Below, piece by piece: positions 37,291 to 45,190 of a stretch of 64,000 nucleotides of DNA. A program made the translations under genes and the position numbers. The notes under the pieces were generated by a model. The model was not told where the DNA came from and did no database searches. It saw nothing but the letters and a program-made list of their open reading frames with translations. How positions within the stretch are numbered: position 1 is the stretch's first letter; every line of letters begins with the position of its first letter. The stretch is from Xanthomonas dyei (GTDB lineage Bacteria; Pseudomonadota; Gammaproteobacteria; Xanthomonadales; Xanthomonadaceae), in the NCBI RefSeq assembly GCF_002939865.1, contig NZ_MDEE01000019.1, forward strand, positions 1 to 64,000. Direction: 5' to 3'.

Positions 37291-37899
37291 GTGCGTGCCA
37301 TACCGGTTGCGCTGCCAGCAGCGCGGCCGGTTCGGCTGGCTGTGTCATGCGCGATTGGGCGAGTAGTTTCGTAAGTGGGCCTCTTATAGGTCACTCGATA
37401 ACAGCACCCTCCGCCTCGTCCGCAGCAGGTCTGGTGTTCGAGTGGTATGCGTTCGTGGTTGCGAGCCTTAGGCCGCTTCTGGATGATGTGTGACCACGCG
37501 CGTGGCATGGGCAATCTGCCTTGTTGTCTGCAAGTCGCCGATGCATGCCAACCAAGCCACTGGGTGACGAAGTTTGTATCGCCGATCGGGATGCAATCTG
37601 TGTCCGGATGGAGCAAGGCATCTGTAGCGACAAGAACGCAACAGCGCGTTGGACCGCACGGATGACGCAGCGATTACCGCGCGCCAACTGCATCCAAGGC
37701 GCCTGGGCCTCGCTGGCAATCGGCATCAGTCACGGATGGCACAGCGCAGCCGTAAAATCGATGCATCACCCTCTCACGTCCGCCGCAGTCGCCTTACCGC
37801 GATGAAGTGATTGCTGACTGCCGCAGACCCGATCCAGGCAGCATGACCGCGCACGCGCTAGGCTGTCGAGCTTCTTCTTCTTCGGCATCCGTCGGTCTC
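37291..37899. other. intergenic, no gene seen
   Basis: About 600 bases before the helicase. The in-frame upstream extension of the helicase (from 37807) encodes a Ser-rich sequence with no conservation signal. Short minus-strand frames lack starts. Nothing else is recognised. Confidence 0.4.
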
Positions 37900-39909
37900 A
37901 TGTCCCAACTTGCCACTGCCAGCATCGAGGCGCTCAGCGAGGGCGGGGCGCTTGCGCGTCAGCTCGATGCGTTTGCGCCGCGCGATGCGCAGTTGCGCCT
38001 GACCGGCGCCATCGCCGAGGCGTTCGAGCAGCGCGACGTGCTGCTGGCCGAGGCCGGCACCGGCACCGGCAAGACCTATGCGTATCTGGTGCCGGCATTG
38101 TTGTCCGGGCTCAAGACCATCGTCTCGACCGGCACACGCGCGCTGCAGGATCAGCTATTCCACCGCGATTTGCCGCGCGTGCGCGCCGCGCTAGGTGTCG
38201 GGCTGCGCAGTGCGCTGTTGAAAGGTCGCGCCAATTACCTGTGCAAATACCGCACCCAACAGGCGCGCGGCGAGCCGCGCTTCGCCACACCCGAACAGGT
38301 GTCGCAATTCCAGCGCATCGTGGCCTGGAGCGGACGCACCCAGTACGGCGACATGGCCGAGATGGACGCCTTGCCGGACGATTCGCCGCTGTTGCCGATG
38401 GTGACTTCCACCGTCGACAACTGCCTGGGCACCGAGTGCCCGTTCTACAGCGAGTGCTTTGTGGTGCAGGCACGCCAGCGTGCGCAGGCCGCCGATCTGG
38501 TGGTGGTCAATCACCATCTGCTGTTGGCCGACCTGGCGCTCAAGCAGGAAGGCTTCGGCGAGATCCTTCCAGGCGCGCAGGCCTTTGTCATCGACGAAGC
38601 GCACCAGCTGCCGGAGCTGGCAGCCAATTTCTTCGGCGAAAGTTTCGGCATGCGGCCGTGGCAGGAGCTGGCGCGCGATTGCATGGTCGAAGCGCGTCTG
38701 GTCGCCGGTGCGCAGGCCAGTCTGCAAGAGCCGATCCTCGCCCTGGACGAAGCCTTGCGCGGCTTGCGTGCCGGCATGGAAGGCCTGCCGCCGCGCGGCA
38801 CGCAATGGCGTGCGCTGGCCAAACCGCAGGTGCGCGAAGGGTTCGATGCGGTGCTGTCGGCGCTGGCGCGGTTGGGCGAATCGCTGCTGCCGTTGCGCGA
38901 GGCCTCACCGGGATTCGATGGCTGCACCGCACGTGCGCAGGAAGCGCTGAACCGCTTGTCGCGCTGGCTGGGCGAAGACGTGCCGGTGGCGGATTTTGCC
39001 GAGGATATGCCGGAACAGGGCATCGACAACGATGTGCTCTGGTATGAGCTCAGCCCGCGCGGATTCCGCTGCCAGCGCACGCCGCTGGACGTGTCCGGGC
39101 CGCTGCGCGAGCACCGCGAAAAATCGCAGGCGGCCTGGGTATTCACCTCGGCCACGCTGGCGGTGGGCGGCGAGTTCGACCATATCGCGCTGCGATTGGG
39201 CTTGAACGACCCGGTGACCTTGCTGCAGCCCAGTCCCTTCGACTGGGAACGTCAGGCGTTGTGCTACCTGCCACCCAATCTGCCCGATCCGGCCGCGCGC
39301 GGTTTCGGTACCGCCTTGATCGCGGCGTTGACCCCGGTGCTGGACGCCTCCAACGGCCGCGCGTTCTTGTTGTTCGCCTCGCACCGCGCGCTGCGCGAAG
39401 CGGCCGACGCACTGCGTGGTGCGCCATGGCCGTTGTTCGTACAGGGCGAAGCGCCGCGCGCCACGCTGCTGCAGCGCTTTCGCGATTCCGGCAATGGCGT
39501 GCTGCTGGGGTCGGCCAGTTTCCGCGAGGGCGTGGACGTGGTCGGCGATGCATTGAGCGTGGTGGTGATCGACAAATTGCCGTTTGCCGCGCCCGACGAC
39601 CCGGTGTTCGAAGCGCGCCTGGATGCGATCCGCCGCGAGGGCGGCAACCCGTTCCGCGACGAGCAGTTGCCGCAGGCGGTCATCGCGCTCAAGCAGGGCG
39701 TGGGACGGCTGATTCGCAGCGAGACCGACCGTGGCGTGCTGGTGCTGTGCGACCCGCGCTTGGTCAACAAGAGCTACGGACGCACTTTCATGAAGTCGCT
39801 GCCTCCGTTTGCACGCACGCGCGAGATTGCCGATGTGCGGGCGTTTTTTGGCGTCGCCGCGCCGCTGGGCGACAATGGCGTGCCGACGTTGCCGTTCGGC
39901 GACGGCTGA
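37900..39909 (+). CDS. DinG/YoaA-family iron-sulfur DNA helicase
   Basis: A 669-residue XPD-like 5'-3' helicase. Walker A AGTGTGKTY is at about 52-60 and the DEAH box is in FVIDEAHQLPEL. Four Cys residues expected to hold a 4Fe-4S cluster sit between them: Cys115 in YLCKYR, then Cys175, Cys180 and Cys186 in NCLGTECPFYSECF. The C-terminal motifs are ASFREGVDV and QGVGRLIRS. YoaA works with the Pol III chi subunit in damage repair in E. coli, and DinG is SOS-induced; the length and lack of an extra N-terminal exonuclease favour YoaA. No LexA box was identified upstream. Confidence 0.92.
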   Translation: MSQLATASIEALSEGGALARQLDAFAPRDAQLRLTGAIAEAFEQRDVLLAEAGTGTGKTYAYLVPALLSGLKTIVSTGTRALQDQLFHRDLPRVRAALGVGLRSALLKGRANYLCKYRTQQARGEPRFATPEQVSQFQRIVAWSGRTQYGDMAEMDALPDDSPLLPMVTSTVDNCLGTECPFYSECFVVQARQRAQAADLVVVNHHLLLADLALKQEGFGEILPGAQAFVIDEAHQLPELAANFFGESFGMRPWQELARDCMVEARLVAGAQASLQEPILALDEALRGLRAGMEGLPPRGTQWRALAKPQVREGFDAVLSALARLGESLLPLREASPGFDGCTARAQEALNRLSRWLGEDVPVADFAEDMPEQGIDNDVLWYELSPRGFRCQRTPLDVSGPLREHREKSQAAWVFTSATLAVGGEFDHIALRLGLNDPVTLLQPSPFDWERQALCYLPPNLPDPAARGFGTALIAALTPVLDASNGRAFLLFASHRALREAADALRGAPWPLFVQGEAPRATLLQRFRDSGNGVLLGSASFREGVDVVGDALSVVVIDKLPFAAPDDPVFEARLDAIRREGGNPFRDEQLPQAVIALKQGVGRLIRSETDRGVLVLCDPRLVNKSYGRTFMKSLPPFARTREIADVRAFFGVAAPLGDNGVPTLPFGDG

Positions 39910-39941
39910 TCTTTCTCCTTACTTTCTGTCGCGGTCCTGCC

Positions 39942-40661
39942 ATGAACGTTCTCGCATTCGAAACCTCCACCGAAGCCTGTTCCGTCGCGCTGTCCGTGGA
40001 CGGGCGCGTCATCGAGCGTTTCGAACTGGCGCCACGTCGCCATGCGGAACTGGCGTTGCCCTGGGCCGAGCAGTTGCTGGCCGAAGCCGGCATCACGCGG
40101 CGTCAGCTCGATGCGATTGCGGTCAGCCGTGGGCCCGGCGCGTTTACCGGCGTGCGCCTGGCCATCGGCATCGCGCAGGGCATTGCATTGGGTCTGGATC
40201 GACCGGTGCTGGCGGTCTCCACGCTGCAGGTACTGGCGCTGCGTGCGCCTGCCGATACCACGCATGTGCTGGCCTGCATCGATGCGCGCATGGGCGAGGT
40301 GTATGCCGGCGTCTTCGCGCGTCATGGCAATGGGTTTTTGGAACTGGCGCCGGAAGTGGTATGCACGCCCGATACGCTGGTCGTGCCCGAAACACTGCAC
40401 CGCTTCGCCGGGGTGGGCACCGGGTTCGCTGCCGCCGATGGTCTGCTGCAGCGGCGTTTCGCAACGCAGTTGAGCAGCGTCGATGCCAGCGCCTTGCCGC
40501 ACGCCGCCGACCTGCTCACGCTGGCGGTACCGGCGTTGCAGCGTGGCGAAGGCGTGGCGCCGGAACGCGTGGAACCGGCCTACCTGCGCGATAACGTCGC
40601 ACTGACGCTGGTCGAGCAACAGGCCGCACGCGCAGCCAAGGCGGCTGCAGCCGCGCCATGA
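39942..40661 (+). CDS. tsaB: TsaB, tRNA t6A biosynthesis protein
   Basis: A 239-residue ASKHA-fold protein that partners TsaD and TsaE in adding threonylcarbamoyl to A37 of ANN-decoding tRNAs. Family segments are MNVLAFETSTEACSVAL, RRHAELALPWAEQLL, and VSRGPGAFTGVRLAIGIAQG, followed by DARMGEVYAGVF. The ATG at 39942 is 32 bases after the helicase stop. The stop overlaps the ATG of the next gene (ATGA), so the two are coupled. Confidence 0.95.
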   Translation: MNVLAFETSTEACSVALSVDGRVIERFELAPRRHAELALPWAEQLLAEAGITRRQLDAIAVSRGPGAFTGVRLAIGIAQGIALGLDRPVLAVSTLQVLALRAPADTTHVLACIDARMGEVYAGVFARHGNGFLELAPEVVCTPDTLVVPETLHRFAGVGTGFAAADGLLQRRFATQLSSVDASALPHAADLLTLAVPALQRGEGVAPERVEPAYLRDNVALTLVEQQAARAAKAAAAAP

Positions 40662-41575
40662 CCCAAGGCGATCTCGAGCGCGCGCGGTTTCGCGGCTGTC
40701 TGCTGGGTCTGGCGGTTGGCGATGCGCTTGGCACCACACTGGAATTCTGCGCGCCCGGCAGCTTTACCCCGATCGACGACATGCGTGGCGGTGGCCCGTT
40801 CGCGCTGCGTGCCGGGCAATGGACCGACGACACCTCGATGGCCTTGTGCCTGGCGCACAGCCTGCTGTATCGGCACGGATTCGATGCCGCCGATCAGATG
40901 AATCGCTATTGCAATTGGTACCTGCACGGCTACCTCAGCAGCACCGGCAGCTGTTTCGACATCGGCGCCACCGTGCGGCAGGCGCTGGAGCGCTATCTCG
41001 ATGGCGGCCCGGCCTTCAGCGGCAGCGAGGACCCGCGCACGGCCGGTAACGGCGCGTTGATGCGGCTGGCGCCGGTGGCGATGTATTACGCGCATCGCCT
41101 CGATGAATTGTGCGCGCGTGCTGCGGACAGTTCGCGCACCACGCATGCCGCCGCCGAAGCGCTGGATGCCTGCCAGCTGTTTGCGCTGCAATTACGCGCT
41201 GCGCTGCTCGGTGGCGATCGTAAGACCGTGCTGCAAACGCAGTGCGAGAGTTTGGTCACGCCGGCAGTGCGCGCATTGGTCACGCGCGACCACGCGGCGG
41301 TGCCCGCGGCGCAGATCCGCGGCACCGGCTATGTGGTCGATTCGCTGTCGGCCGCGCTTTGGTGTTTTGCCAGCACCGGGACGTTCGCCGATGCGGTGCT
41401 GCGCGCGGCCAACCTGGGCGACGATGCCGATACGACCGCAGCAATCTGCGGTCAGCTCGCGGGTGCGTTTTATGGCGTCGATGGCATCCCCGCCGCCTGG
41501 CGCGAGCGGGTGCAGGACGCGGACGAGATACTGGCATTGGCCGATCGCTTGCACGCCGCAGCGCAGCTTGCCTGA
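40658..41575 (+). CDS. ADP-ribosylglycohydrolase (DraG/ARH-like)
   Basis: A 305-residue all-helical hydrolase. The N-terminal motif FRGCLLGLAVGDALG and the metal-ligand segments WTDDTSMAL (about 52-60) and LGDDADTTAAICGQLAGAFYG (about 250-270) are those of the DraG/ARH family, which uses two Mg ions to remove ADP-ribose from protein or nucleic-acid targets. The ATG overlaps the tsaB stop, so the two are translated together. No ADP-ribosyltransferase gene is nearby. The target could be an Arg- or base-linked ADP-ribose; this cannot be told from sequence. Confidence 0.9.
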   Translation: MTQGDLERARFRGCLLGLAVGDALGTTLEFCAPGSFTPIDDMRGGGPFALRAGQWTDDTSMALCLAHSLLYRHGFDAADQMNRYCNWYLHGYLSSTGSCFDIGATVRQALERYLDGGPAFSGSEDPRTAGNGALMRLAPVAMYYAHRLDELCARAADSSRTTHAAAEALDACQLFALQLRAALLGGDRKTVLQTQCESLVTPAVRALVTRDHAAVPAAQIRGTGYVVDSLSAALWCFASTGTFADAVLRAANLGDDADTTAAICGQLAGAFYGVDGIPAAWRERVQDADEILALADRLHAAAQLA

Positions 41576-41780
41576 TTCACGCCTTGGTGGGATGGGCTGA
41601 CAGCTGCGGCAGACCGCGACCGGTTTGAAGGTTGAATGCGCGCGGCTCAGTCGACGCCGGGCGAGGTAGGCTTGCCGGCCTGCAGGCCGTGCAAGCGCGA
41701 AGAAGCAACACACCGGCATCGCGCCCGAATTGCAAACCATCGAATGACCCGGCACAGCTCGGTCGCGCCCCACCGCACCC

Positions 41781-42656
41781 TCAGCGATCGTCGTGCAGCT
41801 CGCCGCCGGGCAGGAACAGCCAGGTGCGGGTGACTTCCAGAATGTCCACGTCGTCCTTGGTCCTGGGCAGGGGCGGGAACGGCTGGGCCAACTGCACCAC
41901 GCGCAGCGCGGCATCGTCCAGCGCCGGCACGCCGCTGGAGATCAGCACGCGGCTGCTTTCCACGCTGCCGTCGCGGCGTACGCCCACGCTGATGACCACC
42001 TTGCCGCCCAGCCGGCGCCGACGCGCCTCGTCCGGATAATTCAGGTTGCCCACGCGCTCGGCCCGATCCACCCAGGCGCGCAGATAGTTGGCGTAGGCGT
42101 ATTCGCGGGTGCTGGCAGAGACGAACTTGCGGTTGGGACGCTTGGCGTATTGCTCCGAGCGCAGATGCACCTCGGCCGCAAGCCGGGCCATTTCCGCGTC
42201 GCGCTGCACGCGTTGCGCATCGGCCGGGGTGAGCGGGTCGGTCTGCGGATTGGGTTGCGGCGTCGGCACCGCCTGCTCGCCACGACGGCTGCTCACCACG
42301 CGGGTCTGGGTCGGCTCCGGGGCCTGCACACTGGTTGCGCGCTGGGCCTGCGGGGCGAGCCCGGTGCGGTCCTGAGGCACCACGCCGGGCTGGCTGTCGC
42401 GCGGGCGCTGGGCGGTGTCGTGGTTGCCGCCACCCTGCTGATTGGCCTGGGCCAGGAAGTCGGCCTGCTTGGGCGTCAACGGCGTGCTGGTCTGGCTGAA
42501 GATCACGTCCAGCGTCGGCACCAGCGGTGCGTCTTCACTGACCGTGAAGCCCACGCCCAGGATCAGCGCGGCGTGCAGCAACAACGAAATCACCAGCATC
42601 GCGCTCATGCGCTGGCGTTCGTCCATCGCTGCAGGCTGCGCCGCGGCCGTGCTCAT
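41781..42656 (-). CDS. tonB: TonB-family energy transducer
   Basis: A 291-residue TonB-type protein with a cytoplasmic start, one TM helix (about 17-37) that carries the conserved Ser24-xxx-His28 pair in SLLLHAAL, a periplasmic Gln/Pro/Thr-rich linker, and a C-terminal TonB domain (about 200-285). That domain is recognisable from NLNYPDEARRRRLGGKVVIS and LDDAALRVVQLAQPFPPLP. No exbB or exbD is adjacent. The ATG overlaps the gshB stop (ATGA), so it is coupled to glutathione synthase, an arrangement known in xanthomonads and pseudomonads. Confidence 0.9.
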   Translation of the reverse strand: MSTAAAQPAAMDERQRMSAMLVISLLLHAALILGVGFTVSEDAPLVPTLDVIFSQTSTPLTPKQADFLAQANQQGGGNHDTAQRPRDSQPGVVPQDRTGLAPQAQRATSVQAPEPTQTRVVSSRRGEQAVPTPQPNPQTDPLTPADAQRVQRDAEMARLAAEVHLRSEQYAKRPNRKFVSASTREYAYANYLRAWVDRAERVGNLNYPDEARRRRLGGKVVISVGVRRDGSVESSRVLISSGVPALDDAALRVVQLAQPFPPLPRTKDDVDILEVTRTWLFLPGGELHDDR

Positions 42657-43603
42657 TGCGCAGCGCCGGCCTCGATCGCGTCGAACAGCAGCCCGGCGAT
42701 GTTCAGGCCGAACTGCGCATCCAGCTCGCGCACGCAGGTGGGGCTGGTGACGTTGACCTCGGTCAGGTAATCGCCGATCACGTCCAGGCCGACAAAGCGC
42801 ATGCCGCGCCGGCGCATTTCCGGGCCCACCTGCGCAGCGATCCAGCGGTCGCGCTCGGACAGGGGCCGGCCTTCGCCCCGCCCGCCGGCGGCCAGGTTGC
42901 CGCGGAATTCATCGCCCTGCGGAATCCGCGCCAGGCAGTAGTCCACCGGCTCGCCATCCACCAGCAGGATGCGCTTGTCGCCGGCGGTGATGTCGGGGAT
43001 GAAGCGCTGCGCCAGGGTCAGCTTGCGGTTGCCGTCGGTCAGCGTCTCCAGGATCACGTTGAGATTGGGGTCGCCGGTGCCGCTGCGGAAGATCGAACGC
43101 CCGCCCATGCCATCCAGCGGCTTGAGCACCGCCTGACCGTGTTCCAGCACGAAGGCCTTCAGCGCGGCCGCATCGCGGCTGACCAGGGTCGGCGGGCAGC
43201 ACTGCGGGAACAGCAGCGCCGCCAGTTTCTCGTTGTAGTCGCGCAGACCCTGCGGGTCGTTGACGATCTGCGCGCCGGCGCGCTGCGCCACGCTCAACAC
43301 CTGGGTGTCGTAGACGAACTCGGCATCCACCGGCGGGTCCTTGCGCATCAGCACCACCTGGCCGGGCCCGAACGTCAGTTCGGCGAACTCGCCCAGGGTG
43401 AACCAGCCGGCCTTGTCCTCACGCACGCTCAGTGGCGCGACCTGCGCCACCGCGCGGCCTTCGCGCAGGCTGAGCCCGCCCGGACGTACATAATGCAAAC
43501 GATGACCACGGCGCTGGGCTTCCAGCAGCATGGCGAAGGTGGTGTCTTTGGCGATCTTGATGGAGGCGATGGGATCCATCACCACAACGACGTCGAGTGA
43601 CAT
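42653..43603 (-). CDS. gshB: glutathione synthetase
   Basis: A 316-residue ATP-grasp enzyme joining gamma-glutamylcysteine and glycine. It starts MSLDVVVVMDPIASIKIAKD, the standard family N terminus. ATP-grasp segments are VLKPLDGMGGRSIFR, ILLVDGEPVDYCLARIPQ and GLDVIGDYLTEVNVTSPT. The frame is open well upstream of 43603, but that part is antisense to the pilG leader and has no similarity. It is divergent from pilG with about 235 bases between starts, and the first gene of gshB-tonB. Confidence 0.95.
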   Translation of the reverse strand: MSLDVVVVMDPIASIKIAKDTTFAMLLEAQRRGHRLHYVRPGGLSLREGRAVAQVAPLSVREDKAGWFTLGEFAELTFGPGQVVLMRKDPPVDAEFVYDTQVLSVAQRAGAQIVNDPQGLRDYNEKLAALLFPQCCPPTLVSRDAAALKAFVLEHGQAVLKPLDGMGGRSIFRSGTGDPNLNVILETLTDGNRKLTLAQRFIPDITAGDKRILLVDGEPVDYCLARIPQGDEFRGNLAAGGRGEGRPLSERDRWIAAQVGPEMRRRGMRFVGLDVIGDYLTEVNVTSPTCVRELDAQFGLNIAGLLFDAIEAGAAQ

Positions 43604-43751
43604 GGGGCTAAACCTTTCGAACAAGCTGCCGATGGTAACTTCAAGCGGTGGGCGATGGCGTGCCCGGCGGGTCGTAGTGCGCGACTTGCCGGTCCGGAGG
43701 CACCCAGACGCGGTCGGAACGTCCGCCTGGCGGGGCCCCGGCAATGCGCCC

Positions 43752-43780
43752 TTGACAGTCAATGCGGGTCTTGGGATATA
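43752..43780 (+). promoter_or_regulatory. sigma70-type promoter of the pil-chp operon
   Basis: TTGACA at 43752-43757 is followed after 17 bases by GATATA at 43775-43780; TATACA two bases further on is an alternative -10 box. The predicted transcript would start about 50 bases upstream of the pilG ATG. This is the best promoter match found in the window. Confidence 0.6.
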
Positions 43781-43839
43781 CATGCAGTTTCGTAGCGACG
43801 TCGGAAGGGATGAAGCGTTGCGCGTCCGGGGATATTTGC

Positions 43840-44241
43840 ATGAGTGAAAACATTGCTGCGGGTGGGGAACTCGCAGGACTGAAGGTGATGGTGATCGATG
43901 ATTCGAAGACCATTCGCCGCACCGCCGAAACGCTGCTGAAGCGGGAAGGTTGTGAAGTAGTGACAGCGACGGATGGTTTCGAGGCACTGGCCAAAATTGC
44001 GGACCAGCAACCTCAGATCATTTTTGTCGACATCATGATGCCGCGCCTGGATGGGTACCAGACGTGTGCGTTGATCAAGGGCAACCAGCTCTTCAAGTCG
44101 ACGCCGGTGATCATGTTGTCTTCCAAGGATGGCCTGTTCGACAAGGCACGCGGCCGCATCGTCGGCTCCGAGCAATATCTGACCAAGCCATTCACCCGTG
44201 AAGAACTACTGAGCGCGATCCGCACGTACGTCCACGCCTGA
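43840..44241 (+). CDS. pilG: PilG, CheY-like regulator of twitching motility
   Basis: A 133-residue single receiver domain with phosphoacceptor Asp64 in FVDIMMPRLDG, acidic pair VIDDSKT and Lys in YLTKPFT. In Pseudomonas PilG is phosphorylated by ChpA and drives pilus extension and cAMP signalling; in Xanthomonas it links to FimX-PilZ at the pole. The start at 43840 was chosen for conventional length; upstream in-frame sequence is not conserved. First gene of pilGHIJ-chpABC. Confidence 0.93.
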   Translation: MSENIAAGGELAGLKVMVIDDSKTIRRTAETLLKREGCEVVTATDGFEALAKIADQQPQIIFVDIMMPRLDGYQTCALIKGNQLFKSTPVIMLSSKDGLFDKARGRIVGSEQYLTKPFTREELLSAIRTYVHA

Positions 44242-44258
44242 CCAGGGGGAAAGGCAAC

Positions 44259-44621
44259 ATGGCTCGAATTATATTGATCGAGGACTCGCCCACCGATCGG
44301 GCAGTCTTCAGTCAATGGCTGGAAAAAGCTGGCCATACGGTCGTCGCCACCGACAACGCCGAAGCGGGACTTGAGCTGATTCGCAGCCAGGCGCCCGATC
44401 TGGTGCTGATGGATGTGGTGCTGCCAGGTATGAGCGGCTTCCAGGCAACGCGTGCACTTGCACGCGACCAGGCCACCAAGGACATCCCCGTGCTGCTGGT
44501 CAGCACCAAGGGCATGGAAACCGACAAGGCATGGGGTTTGCGACAAGGTGCCAGCGACTACATCGTCAAGCCACCGCGCGAAGACGATCTGATCGCTCGC
44601 ATCAAACAACTGGTGCGTTGA
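44259..44621 (+). CDS. pilH: PilH, CheY-like regulator of twitching motility
   Basis: A 120-residue receiver with phosphoacceptor Asp52 in LMDVVLPGMSG, the acidic pair LIEDSPTD and Lys in YIVKPPRE. In the Pseudomonas model PilH opposes PilG, acting in retraction or as a phosphate sink for ChpA. It is 17 bases after pilG behind AGGGGGAAAGG, and its stop overlaps the pilI start by one base (TGATG). Confidence 0.93.
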   Translation: MARIILIEDSPTDRAVFSQWLEKAGHTVVATDNAEAGLELIRSQAPDLVLMDVVLPGMSGFQATRALARDQATKDIPVLLVSTKGMETDKAWGLRQGASDYIVKPPREDDLIARIKQLVR

Positions 44622-45151
44622 TGCGCTCTCCATTCGATATTCTTGAAGACTACGAGCGTCGTAGTCTTGCGCACGCCACGCCGCTGCCGGAACGTCAGTT
44701 CTCGGTCGATATCTGGCGTGGCGTCGGTTATCGCGTCGGTACCCGGCGACTGGTGTCGGATTTCCGCGAGGTGGCGGAAATCGTGCCGATGCCGCCGGTG
44801 ACGCCGGTGCCCGGCGGGCAGCCCTGGTTGCTGGGTGTGGGCAACCTGCGTGGCAACCTGTTTCCGGTGATCGACCTGAAGCAGTTCCTGGAGGGCCGTC
44901 GCACGGTGCTGCAGGAAGGCCAGCGTGTGCTGATCATGCGTCAGAGCGGCGGCGACGTCGCGCTGACCATCGATGAGCTGTACGGCCAGCGCAGCTTCGA
45001 ACAGTCCCAGGCGGTCGAACCCGGCGAGTTGGCCCAGGGCCGCTACGCGCACTTCATCGATCGTGCCTTCCGCAACGAGACGCAGGACTGGGGTGTGTTC
45101 TCCCTGGCGTTGCTGTCGCGCACTCCTGAATTCCGGCAGGCCGCGGCCTAA
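44621..45151 (+). CDS. pilI: PilI, CheW-like adaptor
   Basis: A 176-residue CheW-domain protein coupling PilJ to ChpA. The start MRSPFDILEDYERRSL shares its first base with the pilH stop. The CheW core contains GVGNLRGNLFPVIDLKQFL, and the N-terminal extension is typical of PilI. It acts in the cytoplasm in the polar array. Confidence 0.92.
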   Translation: MRSPFDILEDYERRSLAHATPLPERQFSVDIWRGVGYRVGTRRLVSDFREVAEIVPMPPVTPVPGGQPWLLGVGNLRGNLFPVIDLKQFLEGRRTVLQEGQRVLIMRQSGGDVALTIDELYGQRSFEQSQAVEPGELAQGRYAHFIDRAFRNETQDWGVFSLALLSRTPEFRQAAA

Positions 45152-45190
45152 GCCGCGACCCCGCCACGTCATACAGATCGAGGTCGAACC

